Origin: Rivularia sp963920925
GTDB lineage: Bacteria > Cyanobacteriota > Cyanobacteriia > Cyanobacteriales > Nostocaceae
NCBI RefSeq assembly: GCF_963920925.1
Contig: NZ_CAWUDI010000003.1
Span: 1 to 64,000 of the forward strand
DNA: 64,000 bases
Reading direction: 5' to 3'
Shown in pieces: positions 52,598-61,896 of this stretch (positions within the stretch are counted from its first letter, which is position 1; each line of letters opens with the position of its first letter). The notes under the pieces were generated by a model. The model made no database searches, had not been told where the DNA came from, and saw only the letters and a program-made list of their open reading frames with translations. Made by a program: the position numbers and the translations under genes.

Positions 52598-53314
52598 TTA
52601 CCTTGTTAATTCTTGCCAAGTTTGTTGTCCAACTACACCGTCTACAGTCAAATTCCGGTTGCTTTGGAAAGCTTTTACGGCAATTTCTGTAAGTGCGCCA
52701 AAATTTCCATCAACTCTAATACGATAACCATTGGCTATTAGCAGTCGCTGTAAAACTCTGACGGATAGCCCGGAAGTACCGAAACTCAAATTAGGCAATC
52801 TTTGATCGTAGCTGACAAAAAACTTTCCTGAGTTCGTTTGTCTGGGATTAGGACTTCCTGCAAAAGTCTGTTGCAATTGAGGAGTAACATAGGGAGTATT
52901 TTCGATAGCGTCTGTCAAACTAGGTGGAGAAGTTGAAGGCAATATAATCTCTCCCTTTGTTGAAATTGAATTGTCTAGCGAGGAAGTTTCTAAAATAATT
53001 GGCTTTTGCTTTTTTGTTACAGAAATAACCTTACTCGCCAACCGACAACAATCAACGGAGTAAATTCTATTTCTAATTTTTCTAAGTACATCCTCATTCT
53101 TTTTAGAAAAAACTGTTGAGGCTATCTGAATTCCATTTGGCCCAATAAATTCTGGTGGTGTTATGCGAGCAAGAGTACAATTACCAGCTGATTGAATCAG
53201 ATTTGATTCTTTAACGCCTAAATTAAGCTCAACTGCTGTTTCATTAAATAAATAGGGCACAGATGGATGTCCTCTTGTAAGGGCGCTTGCTATCAGCAAT
53301 CCAATATCATTCAT
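52598..53314 (-). CDS. peptidoglycan-binding domain protein, paralogue 2
   Basis: A 238-residue paralogue of the previous gene. The N terminus matches in pattern (MNDIGLLIASALTRGHPSVP), and the C-terminal PG_binding_1 module (FGTSGLSVRVLQRLLIANGY, FGALTEIAVKAFQSNRNL, VDGVVGQQTWQELTR) ends at the stop, without the extra tail of paralogue 1. The middle differs freely. It is the first of the two on the minus strand, 145 bp apart. It may be a wall-binding structural or signalling protein. Confidence 0.82.
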   Translation of the reverse strand: MNDIGLLIASALTRGHPSVPYLFNETAVELNLGVKESNLIQSAGNCTLARITPPEFIGPNGIQIASTVFSKKNEDVLRKIRNRIYSVDCCRLASKVISVTKKQKPIILETSSLDNSISTKGEIILPSTSPPSLTDAIENTPYVTPQLQQTFAGSPNPRQTNSGKFFVSYDQRLPNLSFGTSGLSVRVLQRLLIANGYRIRVDGNFGALTEIAVKAFQSNRNLTVDGVVGQQTWQELTR

Positions 53315-54342
53315 GGTATTTCATTTTACTAATACCCATATTTTCTTTACACAGAGTTTCATACTGTTCTTCCGGAAAACTGCGTACTTATACTTAAAAA
53401 AAAATATTATTGGCAAAAATAGAAGTATGTAGATGCGAGCGCGGATATTTTTCAAACATTTTTCTTTATATTGAGAATAGGGAACATCCCTTTAAGGTAA
53501 ACACAAATAGTAACGCCCTTGAGATATTCCTTTTTGATGAATATTTCTTCGTTTTTGATTCAATCTGTGAACTTTATTTGTATTTGTGCAATTGTAATCT
53601 GCAACTAAATTATAGAACTGTAATTACTGTTACCCACTACAAAATCTGTCACAATATATCTTGAATTTAAAAAAAAAAGTGCTTTTTAATATCTTTTATA
53701 CTTGCATTCAATTTTTAATCGGGAAATAATCCATAATATAATCCGAAAGTATTAGGCAAAAAAACTTACTGCTAAGTATATAGATGTAATTAATATAAAT
53801 TAGTGCCTGAAATTAATATATACATCAAACTAAAGATTAGATTTAACTACAATCAAGCATAATTAAACTTACTTAGATTATTGATTAGTATTTCATTTAA
53901 CAGGAAATTGCAATTAGATAACTGTAAATACTACTTAGTGGTAGTTATCCATGAACATTGTTGTTTAAAATTGTGGTTGTAAAAAGATTGAGTTTTTTAG
54001 ATTACCTTGAACAACCGTGTTATTCGCATTAAATATAGAGTATTAGGCATCACAAAGTCATAAATCCTTGATATTAACTAAGCTCTTCTCAAAAAAACGG
54101 ATTCAGTCGGGGGAGCAAGACGCTTCCACCACGAAAACCCCTCATATTTAATATGGTGGGTAGTATTCCTTTGCATTAGTTTTAAAGGGTTTGTAGTAAG
54201 TCCTTAAGAAGGATAAATCGCTTACTACGAACCTTATCAAGGGTTTATTGTATGTAAACACCAAAAATTCTTTTCTCCCCCCTCTCCCCCTCTTCCTCCT
54301 CTTCCCCTGCCTACTCCCTACTCCCTACTCTCTGCTCCTGAT
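53315..54342. other. 1-kb AT-rich intergenic region
   Basis: No supported gene. A TTG-started 84-codon frame at 53410 is not protein-like. It carries one GTAGTAAG...CTTACTAC palindromic block (54193-54228), an AATAT-rich stretch and a C-rich CTCCCTACTCCC tract (54280-54335) adjoining the end of the TPR gene. It should contain the promoter of the second peptidoglycan-binding paralogue. Confidence 0.6.
54193..54228. repeat. GTAGTAAG...CTTACTAC palindrome
   Basis: Inverted ends GTAGTAAG/CTTACTAC with TCCTTAAGAAGGA inside. It belongs to the same loose family as 14960 and 49022. Confidence 0.65.
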
Positions 54343-55257
54343 TTAAGTTAATAAAGCTTTAGATGTAAAAGGAGAGTCACGACGCAATATTTTGATTAAA
54401 TAAATAATTTGATGGAATTGCTGCATTTTTCCATAATCGCGAAAATATTCGGCAGCTTGAAGAAAATCAATATGTGCTTCAGAGTGTCTACCACTTTTAT
54501 ACAAAGCAAAACCTCTGCCAACATAGGCTGCACCTTGTTTGCGATTTAGTCGAATTGATTCGGTAAAGTCATCGATCGCTAATAAATATTTGTTTAGCTG
54601 ACGAAAAGCATAACCCCGATTGCAATAATAGTTTGCATCTTCCATACCTAAAGCAATTGCCCTGCTAAAATCTTCAATAGCCAACTCAAAGTTTTTTAAC
54701 TGTAGGTAGGTTTCGCCTCTATCGTTATGTATGGCTACTTGTAACTGAGTATTATTTTCAGATATTAATTCTAATGCTCTGTTATAGTCACTGAGTGCTT
54801 TTTGATAACTTCTTTGCTCGAAATATACTAAACCCCTGTCATAGTAAGCCCGGAAGTCATTTGGATTAGTTGTCAGAAAATAATTAAAATCGGCGATCGC
54901 GGCTACGGGTAATTGTAATTTATAATACGCTAATCCCCGATTTAGATAAGCTTCAAAAAAATCTGGGTTTTGCTCTAAAGCCGTATTACAGTCTGCGATG
55001 GCGTGCTGGTAATCTGATGAATGCAAGAAAGCTAAACAGCGGTTGTAATAAGCTTTAGTATAATTGGGATTAATCTCAATTGCCCGATTAAAATTTTCAA
55101 TCGCTGCGGCGTATTGATCGCTTTCGAGTCGATCGATCGCTAATTCAAATAAGTCTTGCGAGCTATCCTGGTTTGATGCCAAAGCCCCACCCGGAAAGGA
55201 AAATAGCATTAGTACAATAACCATCACCAAACTGAGAGAGATTTGGTAAAACCGCAT
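54343..55257 (-). CDS. exported TPR-repeat protein
   Basis: A 304-residue protein with a signal peptide (MRFYQISLSLVMVIVLMLFS, cleavage near ALAS) and about seven tetratricopeptide repeats from residue 35 to 275. Clear examples are AAIENFNRAIEINPNYTKAY and AIADCNTALEQNPDFFEAYL. TPR arrays bind partner proteins; the partner here is unknown. It lies upstream of the cytochrome c6-like gene's end by 150 bp on the same strand, but a shared function is not evident. Confidence 0.88.
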   Translation of the reverse strand: MRFYQISLSLVMVIVLMLFSFPGGALASNQDSSQDLFELAIDRLESDQYAAAIENFNRAIEINPNYTKAYYNRCLAFLHSSDYQHAIADCNTALEQNPDFFEAYLNRGLAYYKLQLPVAAIADFNYFLTTNPNDFRAYYDRGLVYFEQRSYQKALSDYNRALELISENNTQLQVAIHNDRGETYLQLKNFELAIEDFSRAIALGMEDANYYCNRGYAFRQLNKYLLAIDDFTESIRLNRKQGAAYVGRGFALYKSGRHSEAHIDFLQAAEYFRDYGKMQQFHQIIYLIKILRRDSPFTSKALLT

Positions 55258-55412
55258 GAGTATTAGTAAAAAGATAATGGTTTACAAGAGAACTGTTAAT
55301 ACATAATAATTAGTGGCTTATAATTATTTTTGTCGTAGTTATCTATACGAAAAAACAAATATTAACCACTAAATTTTCGAGCTAGTTACTCTTAGAATTT
55401 CAAGTTAAACTT

Positions 55413-55890
55413 TTACCAACCTTTGTCAGCTTGAGCCAAAACATATTCTGCAAGGCTTTCTATCTGCTCGGAAGATAAACGTTTTCCCGCCCTCAGGCAT
55501 TGCATTTTTACCATTAACTACTTGGTAAACAATTGCATCTTTAGAATACATATCGTATTTCTCAAGAGCATCTTTTTTCAAAGTTTTCTGTGCATTAACT
55601 AAATTTCCTCCACCTGCATGACAAGCCGCACAATTTTGTTTAAACAGCTTAGCGGCTTCCTCGTGAGAAGCAGCCATAGCCACGGGTTTAAATACGGTTT
55701 CTTCTTTAGAAATTACTTCAACAGATTTAGCAGCTGTTGCAGTTTCAACAGGTTCGGTAACTGTCTTAGTTTTCTCAACCATCTTTGTTACTTCTACAGG
55801 AGCAACTGTAGCTTGAATTTCCTCACCACAAGCGTAAGTGACAAACAATAAAGGTATCACCAAAAACACAATATACAGTATTCTTTTCAT
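55413..55890 (-). pseudogene. petJ: cytochrome c6-like protein with extended N-terminal linker, frameshifted near the end
   Basis: Class I cytochrome c with haem motif CAACHAGG (Cys87-His91 counted from ATG 55890) and the Met-ligand segment NGKNAMP. The KNLVQAQKTLKK-like region (NLVNAQKTLKKDALEKYDMY) is close to PetJ, the soluble electron carrier between cytochrome b6f and photosystem I. After NAMPEGG the frame runs into KTFIFRAD and stops; a one-base shift at the GGGCGGG run (55486-55492) restores KRLSSEQIESLAEYVLAQAD and the usual GW end at TAA 55413. Between the signal peptide (MKRILYIVFLVIPLLF) and the haem domain lies a ~50-residue Val/Thr/Glu/Lys linker not found in normal PetJ. Either a real frameshift or a sequence error; symbol given by similarity. 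Confidence 0.75.
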
Positions 55891-56194
55891 AGATATTTTT
55901 GCTGTAATTAACCGCTGTAAAGCAATTTGCACGCTCAAGCTTATCGCTAAATATGCGGTTATTAAATGACAGAAATATACAAATAGGAAAAGAGTCAATG
56001 AGGAGTTAGGAGTTAGGAGTTAAGAGTTAGGAGTGAGAAATTTTGGATTTTAGATTTTAGATTTTAGATTAGGAATTATCTTCCCCTTGTCTCCTTGTCT
56101 CCCCATCCCCCCATCACCCCATCTTCAAATGGTTGACAAATGTACTCATAACGACTACGCTTAAGAAGTTGTATTTATCATCAGAGTTTTATTT

Positions 56195-56929
56195 ATGCTG
56201 CCTAATAAAGAAGGTCAAAAAGTTCCTAACGTTACTTTTCGGGTTCGCGAGAACAATGATTGGAAGGATATCACCACTTCGGAATTATTCAAAGGTAAAA
56301 CTGTGGCTGTGTTTTCTTTACCTGGAGCGTTTACTCCAACTTGTTCTTCAACGCATTTACCAGGATACAACGAACTGGCTCCAGCTTTTAAAGAAAATGG
56401 CGTGGATGACATCATTTGTATTTCGGTAAACGATTCCTTCGTAATGAACGAATGGGCGAAAAATCAAGAAGCAGAAAATGTGACATTAATTCCCGATGGT
56501 AACGGTGAATTTTCGGAAGGCATGGGGATGTTAGTTGATAAAACCGATTTAGGGTTTGGTAAGCGTTCTTGGCGCTATTCAATGCTTGTGAAGGATGGCG
56601 TAATCGATAAAATGTTTATCGAGCCAGAAGAACCCGGCGATCCATTTAAAGTATCCGATGCAGATACAATGCTTAAGTATATTAATCCTCAAGCTGCAAA
56701 ACCCCAGAGTCTTTTCATGTTTGCTAAAGAAGGTTGTCCTTTCTGCGCTCGTGCCAAAGAGATACTCAAACAACAAGGTTTAAGTTACGAAGAAATTACC
56801 TTGAACAAAGATTTTACTACTCGTGGTTTAAGAGCAGCTACAGGTGCAACCACAGTTCCTCAATTGTTTATCGATGGTAAATTAATCGGGGATTCCGAAG
56901 CGATCGCCGCTCACTTTGGCGCTAAGTGA
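56195..56929 (+). CDS. peroxiredoxin 5-glutaredoxin hybrid
   Basis: A 244-residue fusion. Residues 1-165 are a Prx5-type peroxiredoxin with the peroxidatic Cys in GAFTPTCSSTHLPG (near residue 50). Residues ~175-244 are a glutaredoxin with CPFC (near 187-190), TVPQLFIDGKLIGD and the C-terminal helix. The enzyme reduces hydrogen peroxide and alkyl hydroperoxides with glutathione, its own glutaredoxin domain regenerating the peroxidatic Cys. The domain order is the known bacterial hybrid order. The start ATG lacks a clear ribosome site. A GACGTTGCA palindrome follows. Confidence 0.94.
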   Translation: MLPNKEGQKVPNVTFRVRENNDWKDITTSELFKGKTVAVFSLPGAFTPTCSSTHLPGYNELAPAFKENGVDDIICISVNDSFVMNEWAKNQEAENVTLIPDGNGEFSEGMGMLVDKTDLGFGKRSWRYSMLVKDGVIDKMFIEPEEPGDPFKVSDADTMLKYINPQAAKPQSLFMFAKEGCPFCARAKEILKQQGLSYEEITLNKDFTTRGLRAATGATTVPQLFIDGKLIGDSEAIAAHFGAK

Positions 56930-56980
56930 ACTTTGGCGCTTGTTATTCAAAAAAATTGAAATATACGGGAAAATATACGG

Positions 56981-57004
56981 AGACGTTGCACTGCAACGTC
57001 TCTA
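56981..57004. repeat. GAGACGTTGCA/TGCAACGTCTC palindrome
   Basis: A perfect inverted repeat about 50 bp after the Prx-Grx gene, related to the AGACGTAGCA palindromes. It may act as a terminator. Confidence 0.7.
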
Positions 57005-57186
57005 CATAAATCATTTGATAATATAAATTGAAACCTAAAAATGATTTTTAATATTTTGATATTTTGATATTTTGTAATTAATCTTAATTTTTTATTAATT
57101 AAGTCAGAAATATATATTTGAACACATTTAGTTTTTTCACTAAAATATTACATAAAATGGTAGCAAGTGGAAAATATTAATAAAAA

Positions 57187-57525
57187 TTGATGCTTGATAT
57201 TAACACCATCGCAGAGTTTTCTCGCAACAACTGCGTAACAATTTGTGCCTTCTTGGTTCCAGCGAATTTAATCGCCACAACATCCACAATGATTCTTGCT
57301 GCACTTCATCGTCCGTTGTCTCAAGTTTCGCAATCAGTGGCTGTTGCTGGTTTTTTCGCAGCAATAATGATACTGCACGTTTACACCTGGTTTGCAATCG
57401 GTATCGTTGCCATTCCTACTTATATTTTATTGTGGTTAGCAATTACCTGTTTATTTACAAATTTGGGCGCGTTTTTATTTCAAAGACGTTACATTCGGAC
57501 TTACTTTTTAATTGGCGATAGATGA
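57187..57525 (+). CDS. small integral membrane protein of unknown function
   Basis: The product is about 111 residues (ATG 57190; a TTG at 57187 is adjacent). About three membrane helices: ICAFLVPANLIATTSTMILAA, SQSVAVAGFFAAIMILHVYT and GIVAIPTYILLWLAITCLF, with a basic C-terminal end (FQRRYIRTYFLIGDR). The upstream 130 bp are AT-rich. Composition and length suggest a real gene, with similarity to small cyanobacterial membrane proteins. I recognise no family. Confidence 0.65.
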   Translation: MMLDINTIAEFSRNNCVTICAFLVPANLIATTSTMILAALHRPLSQVSQSVAVAGFFAAIMILHVYTWFAIGIVAIPTYILLWLAITCLFTNLGAFLFQRRYIRTYFLIGDR

Positions 57526-57658
57526 TTGGGCATTGGAGGGGAGATGCGGAGATAAGGGGACAAGGGGACAAGGGGAACTTTAACCTTTAACCTTTGACCT
57601 TACTTGCTCCTAACCCCTAACTCCTAACTCCTAACTGTTCACTGTTAACTGTTCACTG

Positions 57659-59020
57659 TTAAGAGTTCCCGCTTAAGTCTTCGCGCAATTGACTTACGAC
57701 TTTATCGAGTCCGACTGAATGGGCTGCTTTGAATAAGATGCGATCGCCATCTTGGATGTATTGTTTTAAGCTGTTTGCTAGTTCGTCGTGGGTAGAATAG
57801 CACTGGATAGGGATGCCCATGCCACTTTTGGCTATGGCTTGTGCGTCGGTACAGTCAGCTAATACCATCAAACTATCTAAGTTTAGAGAGCTTGCTGTTT
57901 TACCTACGAGTTGATGCAAATATAAGGATTTATCGCCAAGTTCTTTCATTGCGCCTAATACGGCAATGCGTCTCTTTCCTGGTGTTTCAGCTAATAAATT
58001 CAATGCTGCAACCATTGCTTCTGGTGCAGCATTATAAGTTTCATCTAAGATTACCACGTCGTTGAGTAAGGTAAATTGCTGGGAACGTCCACCTGGCATA
58101 TCTACCGCGACACCGTTTTTGAAACAATTCCAATCAATGCCTAATACTTGTGCAACTCCTAAAGCTGCCATGTAGTTGGCTGCAATATGTCTTCCCGGCA
58201 TCGGTAAAGGTAAACGTAAACCGGCTATTTCCAAAGTATAGTTATCAATCAATTTACCGTGAATATCTCCCCCAGTGAAACCGAAAGTAATAACTTCGCC
58301 TTGCCAAGCTTTTGCAGCAGTTTCCATCAATAGAGGATTGTCGTAGTTGAGGATAGCTACCCCATCCGAAGGCATTTCTGCCAATAATTCACATTTTGCT
58401 TGGGCTATGGCTTCCTCCGACTTGAGTAACTCGATGTGCGCGGTTCCCACATTCGTAATTACGGCAATTGTCGGACGAGTTATTTGAGTAAGTTCGGCAA
58501 TTTGTCCCAGCCCCCGCATCGCCATTTCGATCACGGCGTAATCATGCTCGGCAACTAAATCTAAAAGAGTTTTTGGTACGCCAATTTCATTATTAAAATT
58601 CGCATAAGTTTTGTGAACTTTTCCCTGAGTACCTAGAACCCCAGCAATTAACTCTTTGGTTGTGGTTTTACCCACCGAACCCGTTACCCCAATTACGGGT
58701 ATTGAAAATTGATTGCGCCACCATTGACCAATTTTTTGATAAGCTTCCAAAGTATTTGTGACTTGCAATACGGGAAATTGCGGATTTTCGTATTCAAAAT
58801 CAACAATTGCTGCACAAGCCCCTTTTTCGATTGTTGTAGCGACAAACTTATGTCCATCAAACTTTTCACCACGAAAAGCTACAAATACTTCTCCCGGATT
58901 AATAATTCGACTGTCTGTTTCTATACCAACAAAAGATTGTGCGAGTGCTGTTTCTGAAAGATTTACGCTTTTAGCACCAAGCAATTCAACTAGCTGTTTG
59001 AGAGTGGCAGAACAAGGCAT
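57659..59020 (-). CDS. murF: UDP-N-acetylmuramoyl-tripeptide--D-alanyl-D-alanine ligase
   Basis: MurF adds D-Ala-D-Ala to UDP-MurNAc-tripeptide, the last cytoplasmic step of peptidoglycan precursor synthesis. The 453-residue product has the N-terminal uracil-binding domain (TDSRIINPGEVFVAFRGEKFDGH), the ATP loop GVTGSVGKTTTKE (residues 111-123), and DETYNAAPEAMVAAL and VLGAMKELGD of the Mur ligase C-terminal domains. Complete. The stop codon is created by a repeat (CTCTTAACAGTGAACAG). It stands alone. Confidence 0.96.
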   Translation of the reverse strand: MPCSATLKQLVELLGAKSVNLSETALAQSFVGIETDSRIINPGEVFVAFRGEKFDGHKFVATTIEKGACAAIVDFEYENPQFPVLQVTNTLEAYQKIGQWWRNQFSIPVIGVTGSVGKTTTKELIAGVLGTQGKVHKTYANFNNEIGVPKTLLDLVAEHDYAVIEMAMRGLGQIAELTQITRPTIAVITNVGTAHIELLKSEEAIAQAKCELLAEMPSDGVAILNYDNPLLMETAAKAWQGEVITFGFTGGDIHGKLIDNYTLEIAGLRLPLPMPGRHIAANYMAALGVAQVLGIDWNCFKNGVAVDMPGGRSQQFTLLNDVVILDETYNAAPEAMVAALNLLAETPGKRRIAVLGAMKELGDKSLYLHQLVGKTASSLNLDSLMVLADCTDAQAIAKSGMGIPIQCYSTHDELANSLKQYIQDGDRILFKAAHSVGLDKVVSQLREDLSGNS

Positions 59021-59501
59021 AATACCGGGTATTTAGGATAATGATGCGTTAATTGATTCAGTTCACAGAATTGTTGAAATTACGAGGAGCAACCCTCGCA
59101 AACAAAGTCCTCTAATCCTATAGTTCTTTTAGGGAAAACATAAAGTACCGAATTTAACATTTTTACATATTGTTGTCACATCGAATCAAAAAAAGATGGG
59201 GAATTGGGAGTTAGGAACGTTTATATTTTCTCCCCCCTCTACCCCCTCTACCCCCTCTACCCCCTCTACCCCTACATTCATCCCCAGCAAAATGTACCAC
59301 CACGAGTTGAGACTCATGATGGCACATTTCAAAAACATAGTTAGTTATTCAATTTTATTTATCGAGTTATGGTATTTGGAAGCAACTATTAAGTAAAAAA
59401 TACAACATTAAGGTTTAATACAGTACTTTTCGATTTTCTATATCGCTTCTACCGATGCACTGCGGATGGAAAAATATTAAATTTTAACTCTGTCGTAGCT
59501 A
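59021..59501. other. intergenic region with a 9-mer tandem repeat
   Basis: No gene. At 59231-59273 about four copies of CTCTACCCC are seen. The murF promoter must lie in the right flank of the murF start (59021-59120). The frame at 59196 is only the translation of the repeat. Confidence 0.65.
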
Positions 59502-59945
59502 CTATCCCCGATTTTTGATCAACATCACTTCGATGATTTTTTGACCTATTTCACTGCGAATCCGTAAAGCTTGGTACAACTCAGTCAAGAAGTCTTCTTC
59601 TTCGGCAAGGATACCATCAGCCAAAACTAAATCGGTGGCGATCGCAAAAGCTGTTTCTCTTAAATCTTCCTGTATGGAGTCTTTGGCAGTATCAAATAGA
59701 CTATTTACACCTTCGTGTCTAATAATACCTGACAATTGGTCAAGCATTGATTGCATCTCATCTTTAGAGTGCCTGTTTAACATCTTTAAATTAGACAAGG
59801 CTTGATAAATGTCGCTTGCTTGCTTTTGTGAAGGATTGCCGTCTGAAGCAACTGCAATTAAAGCAATAGCAGTAAAAGCTTCTGCCTGACTGAGTGCATT
59901 TTGTACTCCACCTTGAGAACCGGACGCTTTATCGAATAGACTCAT
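59502..59945 (-). CDS. TerB-like (tellurite resistance) family protein
   Basis: A 147-residue all-helical protein. It has the two acidic loops of TerB domains: IALIAVASDGNPSQKQASDI and ATDLVLADGILAEEEDFL, in which Asp residues may bind a metal. TerB proteins act in membrane-associated stress complexes. No other ter gene is nearby, so only the fold class is assigned. Start ATG, no signal peptide. Confidence 0.8.
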   Translation of the reverse strand: MSLFDKASGSQGGVQNALSQAEAFTAIALIAVASDGNPSQKQASDIYQALSNLKMLNRHSKDEMQSMLDQLSGIIRHEGVNSLFDTAKDSIQEDLRETAFAIATDLVLADGILAEEEDFLTELYQALRIRSEIGQKIIEVMLIKNRG

Positions 59946-60116
59946 TACAACTTATTCCTTAAATAGGGTCTTCGTAGCAGTGTATATACTTATTTTTTTT
60001 ATTTTTAAGTAAATAAAGCTACCGAATAACTGTATAAGTATATTGTGCCCAAGATTAGTCCAAAGCGAACACTTGCACTCAGTTTTTTGATGAATTATTA
60101 TTCTTTTTCCGTAGTT

Positions 60117-60278
60117 TTAATGAAAATGCTTGGGATAGGAATTGCCTCGGCTTTCTTTTTCTATTGTCTCAACAACTGCCAACCCGATTCCAGATATCGT
60201 AAGTAGCAACATTATTGAAGCCAAGAAAGCTTTTACGAATATGTATAGGGCTTCATCGAAGAAAATATAGGTGGTCAT
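60117..60278 (-). CDS. 53-residue predicted membrane protein
   Basis: A short frame from ATG 60278. The product begins MTTYIFFDEALYIFVKAFLA and contains one long hydrophobic segment (SIMLLLTISGIGLAVV) followed by a charged tail (ETIEKESRGNSYPKHFH). The hydrophobic/charged pattern is protein-like and the codons are typical, while flanking DNA is AT-rich and closed in all frames. The ribosome site is weak. It may be a single-span small protein like those associated with photosynthetic or respiratory complexes, but no family is recognised. Confidence 0.5.
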   Translation of the reverse strand: MTTYIFFDEALYIFVKAFLASIMLLLTISGIGLAVVETIEKESRGNSYPKHFH

Positions 60279-60818
60279 AACTTGTATACCTGAACTCTGT
60301 AGTAACTAACGCTCTGGCAGTTCTCCAATAGGTTGGCGTTGTATTTCCGCCAAGAAAACTTGCTTTACTGGTATCTTAACAAAACTTTAGCTTTCCAAGT
60401 GGTATCGTTATAACATTTTCTTTTAAAGTAATATGATTTTTATATGAAATTTAATTAATGCTGGTTTTATCGAGATTTGATTGTTTCAGAATATTGCTAT
60501 TAAGTTAGATAAAAATATAATTAAATACAAGTTAAATTAGTTACAAGGGTATGATGTTATTTAATTTAATTCTTTTTTAATTCTTTCTTACTTTTTTTAC
60601 AGTTTTTAATAGTCGAGGACTTACGCCATCGCAATGATTAAGTAAGTATTCCCAATAATATTCCCCCCAACACCCGCTAATTTGGCGACTTTGGGTAAGT
60701 TCTACAGTCTTCGAGAGGTAACAACAAAAAGGGAACATCTAATAGGAAACCAAAATATAATATTCGTTCCCGATACGATCGCGACCATTACTATATAACA
60801 AAATTGGGAGTATAAAAA
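60279..60818. other. intergenic region upstream of the GNAT gene
   Basis: 540 bp, AT-rich in the middle and with no STRR tract. It must contain the promoter of the acetyltransferase and of the small membrane frame. Nothing further recognised. Confidence 0.55.
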
Positions 60819-61415
60819 ATGGAATTAGCTTCCTACCTAATTAGTAAAATATTTCAAGAACGGGTGCAAACCGATCGCTCTTTATTGAATATAGAAATAG
60901 AGTGCGCTCGCCTTTTACTAAAATCTATATCTTTGGCATATAAAAAACCGATTTTCGACACTTTTACCGAAGAAATTACGACGTATATGTATCCTCGTCC
61001 AGCTAAAAACATAGCTGAGACAGCATCATTTATCAAAAATTCTTTAGAAGGGATGAAAAACGAACACGAATTAATATTAGTAATTTTAAAAAAAGATTCC
61101 CAAGAATTTTTAGGTTGTGCTGGAATTCATCGCATCAATAGCAAACACCCAGAATTTGGTATTTGGTTGAAAAAGACAGCCCATCATCACGGTTATGGCT
61201 TAGAAACAGTTACAGCCATGAAAAACTGGTGTGAAGAAAACCTAGATTGCGAATATTTTACTTACCCAGTGGATGAAGAGAATTATCCCAGTCGCAGAAT
61301 ACCAGAAAAATTGGGCGGGGAAATTGTGAGAACTTATCAAAAAAGAAACCTTAGCGGTAGGATTTTGAATCTGGTTGAATACAAGATACAGTTATCAGCG
61401 AACAGTGAACAGTGA
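60819..61415 (+). CDS. GNAT-family acetyltransferase (RimJ/RimL-like)
   Basis: The product has 198 residues. The GNAT fold is visible: ELILVILKKDSQEFLGCAGI (beta4-type strand), FGIWLKKTAHHHGYGLETVTAM with the acetyl-CoA-binding HHHGYG loop, and DEENYPSRRIPEKLGGEIVR, the RimJ/L-type ending. These enzymes acetylate N termini of ribosomal proteins or small substrates. The start ATG follows GGGAGTATAAAAA, a good ribosome site. The last residues (SANSEQ) come from an ACAGTGA repeat. Confidence 0.87.
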   Translation: MELASYLISKIFQERVQTDRSLLNIEIECARLLLKSISLAYKKPIFDTFTEEITTYMYPRPAKNIAETASFIKNSLEGMKNEHELILVILKKDSQEFLGCAGIHRINSKHPEFGIWLKKTAHHHGYGLETVTAMKNWCEENLDCEYFTYPVDEENYPSRRIPEKLGGEIVRTYQKRNLSGRILNLVEYKIQLSANSEQ

Positions 61416-61433
61416 ACAATTATCAATCTTAAC

Positions 61434-61465
61434 TCCCCATCTCCCCATCTCCCCATCTCCCCATC
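61434..61465. repeat. CCCATCTC tandem repeat
   Basis: Four copies of CCCATCTC between the convergent GNAT and zinc-ribbon genes. Confidence 0.9.
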
Positions 61466-61469
61466 TTGC

Positions 61470-61853
61470 TTAGGAGCGTGAAAGAACTAATAGAAAGCAT
61501 ATTAATAGCAAGCCAAATATCATCAATAAACCTTGATTGCGTCTTATCCAATTATTGATACTTACATTCAAACTGGGTTTTTGATTTTTCTGCTGTAATT
61601 CTAATTTGCGTTCTTCTTCATTTTGATAAAGAGTACATTCTTTAGCGTGGGGACGTTTGGGATAATTACAAGTATCGTCAATATGGTAGGTACAGGTTTC
61701 GCAAAGATACTCATCCCCCGCAGCGCGATGTAATGGAATACCGGGATGTCCGTAAGCTTTAAGCTCAGTACGACAAAAAGGACAGGTAACTGCCTGAGAG
61801 TTTATAGTTTGTTTGCAGCGAGGGCAAGTTGTAGTGTCCACAGCCGATACCAA
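61470..61853 (-). CDS. zinc-ribbon protein with a C-terminal membrane helix
   Basis: The product has 127 residues. The N-terminal part has two zinc-ribbon pairs, CPRCKQTINSQAVTCPFC (CxxC x12 CxxC), followed by a second Cys cluster (LCETCTYHIDDTCNYPKRPH and AKECTLY). The C terminus (LLMIFGLLLICFLLVL) is one membrane helix, so it is tail-anchored with the zinc domain in the cytoplasm. The function is unknown. It lies just downstream of an ion-channel-like gene on the same strand. Confidence 0.7.
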   Translation of the reverse strand: MVSAVDTTTCPRCKQTINSQAVTCPFCRTELKAYGHPGIPLHRAAGDEYLCETCTYHIDDTCNYPKRPHAKECTLYQNEEERKLELQQKNQKPSLNVSINNWIRRNQGLLMIFGLLLICFLLVLSRS

Positions 61854-61896
61854 ATGTTGTGTTTGAATATTCCGATTTTAACCGAACGGCGAACGG

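Noticed and set aside
53410..53664. 84-codon frame between the peptidoglycan-binding and TPR genes
   Set aside because: TTG start inside AT-rich DNA; high Phe, Tyr, Cys and Asn content without domain features. Could not be supported as a gene.
59196..59396. 66-codon frame with a Thr/Pro/Ser repeat
   Set aside because: It is the translation of the CTCTACCCC tandem repeat and has no other protein character.
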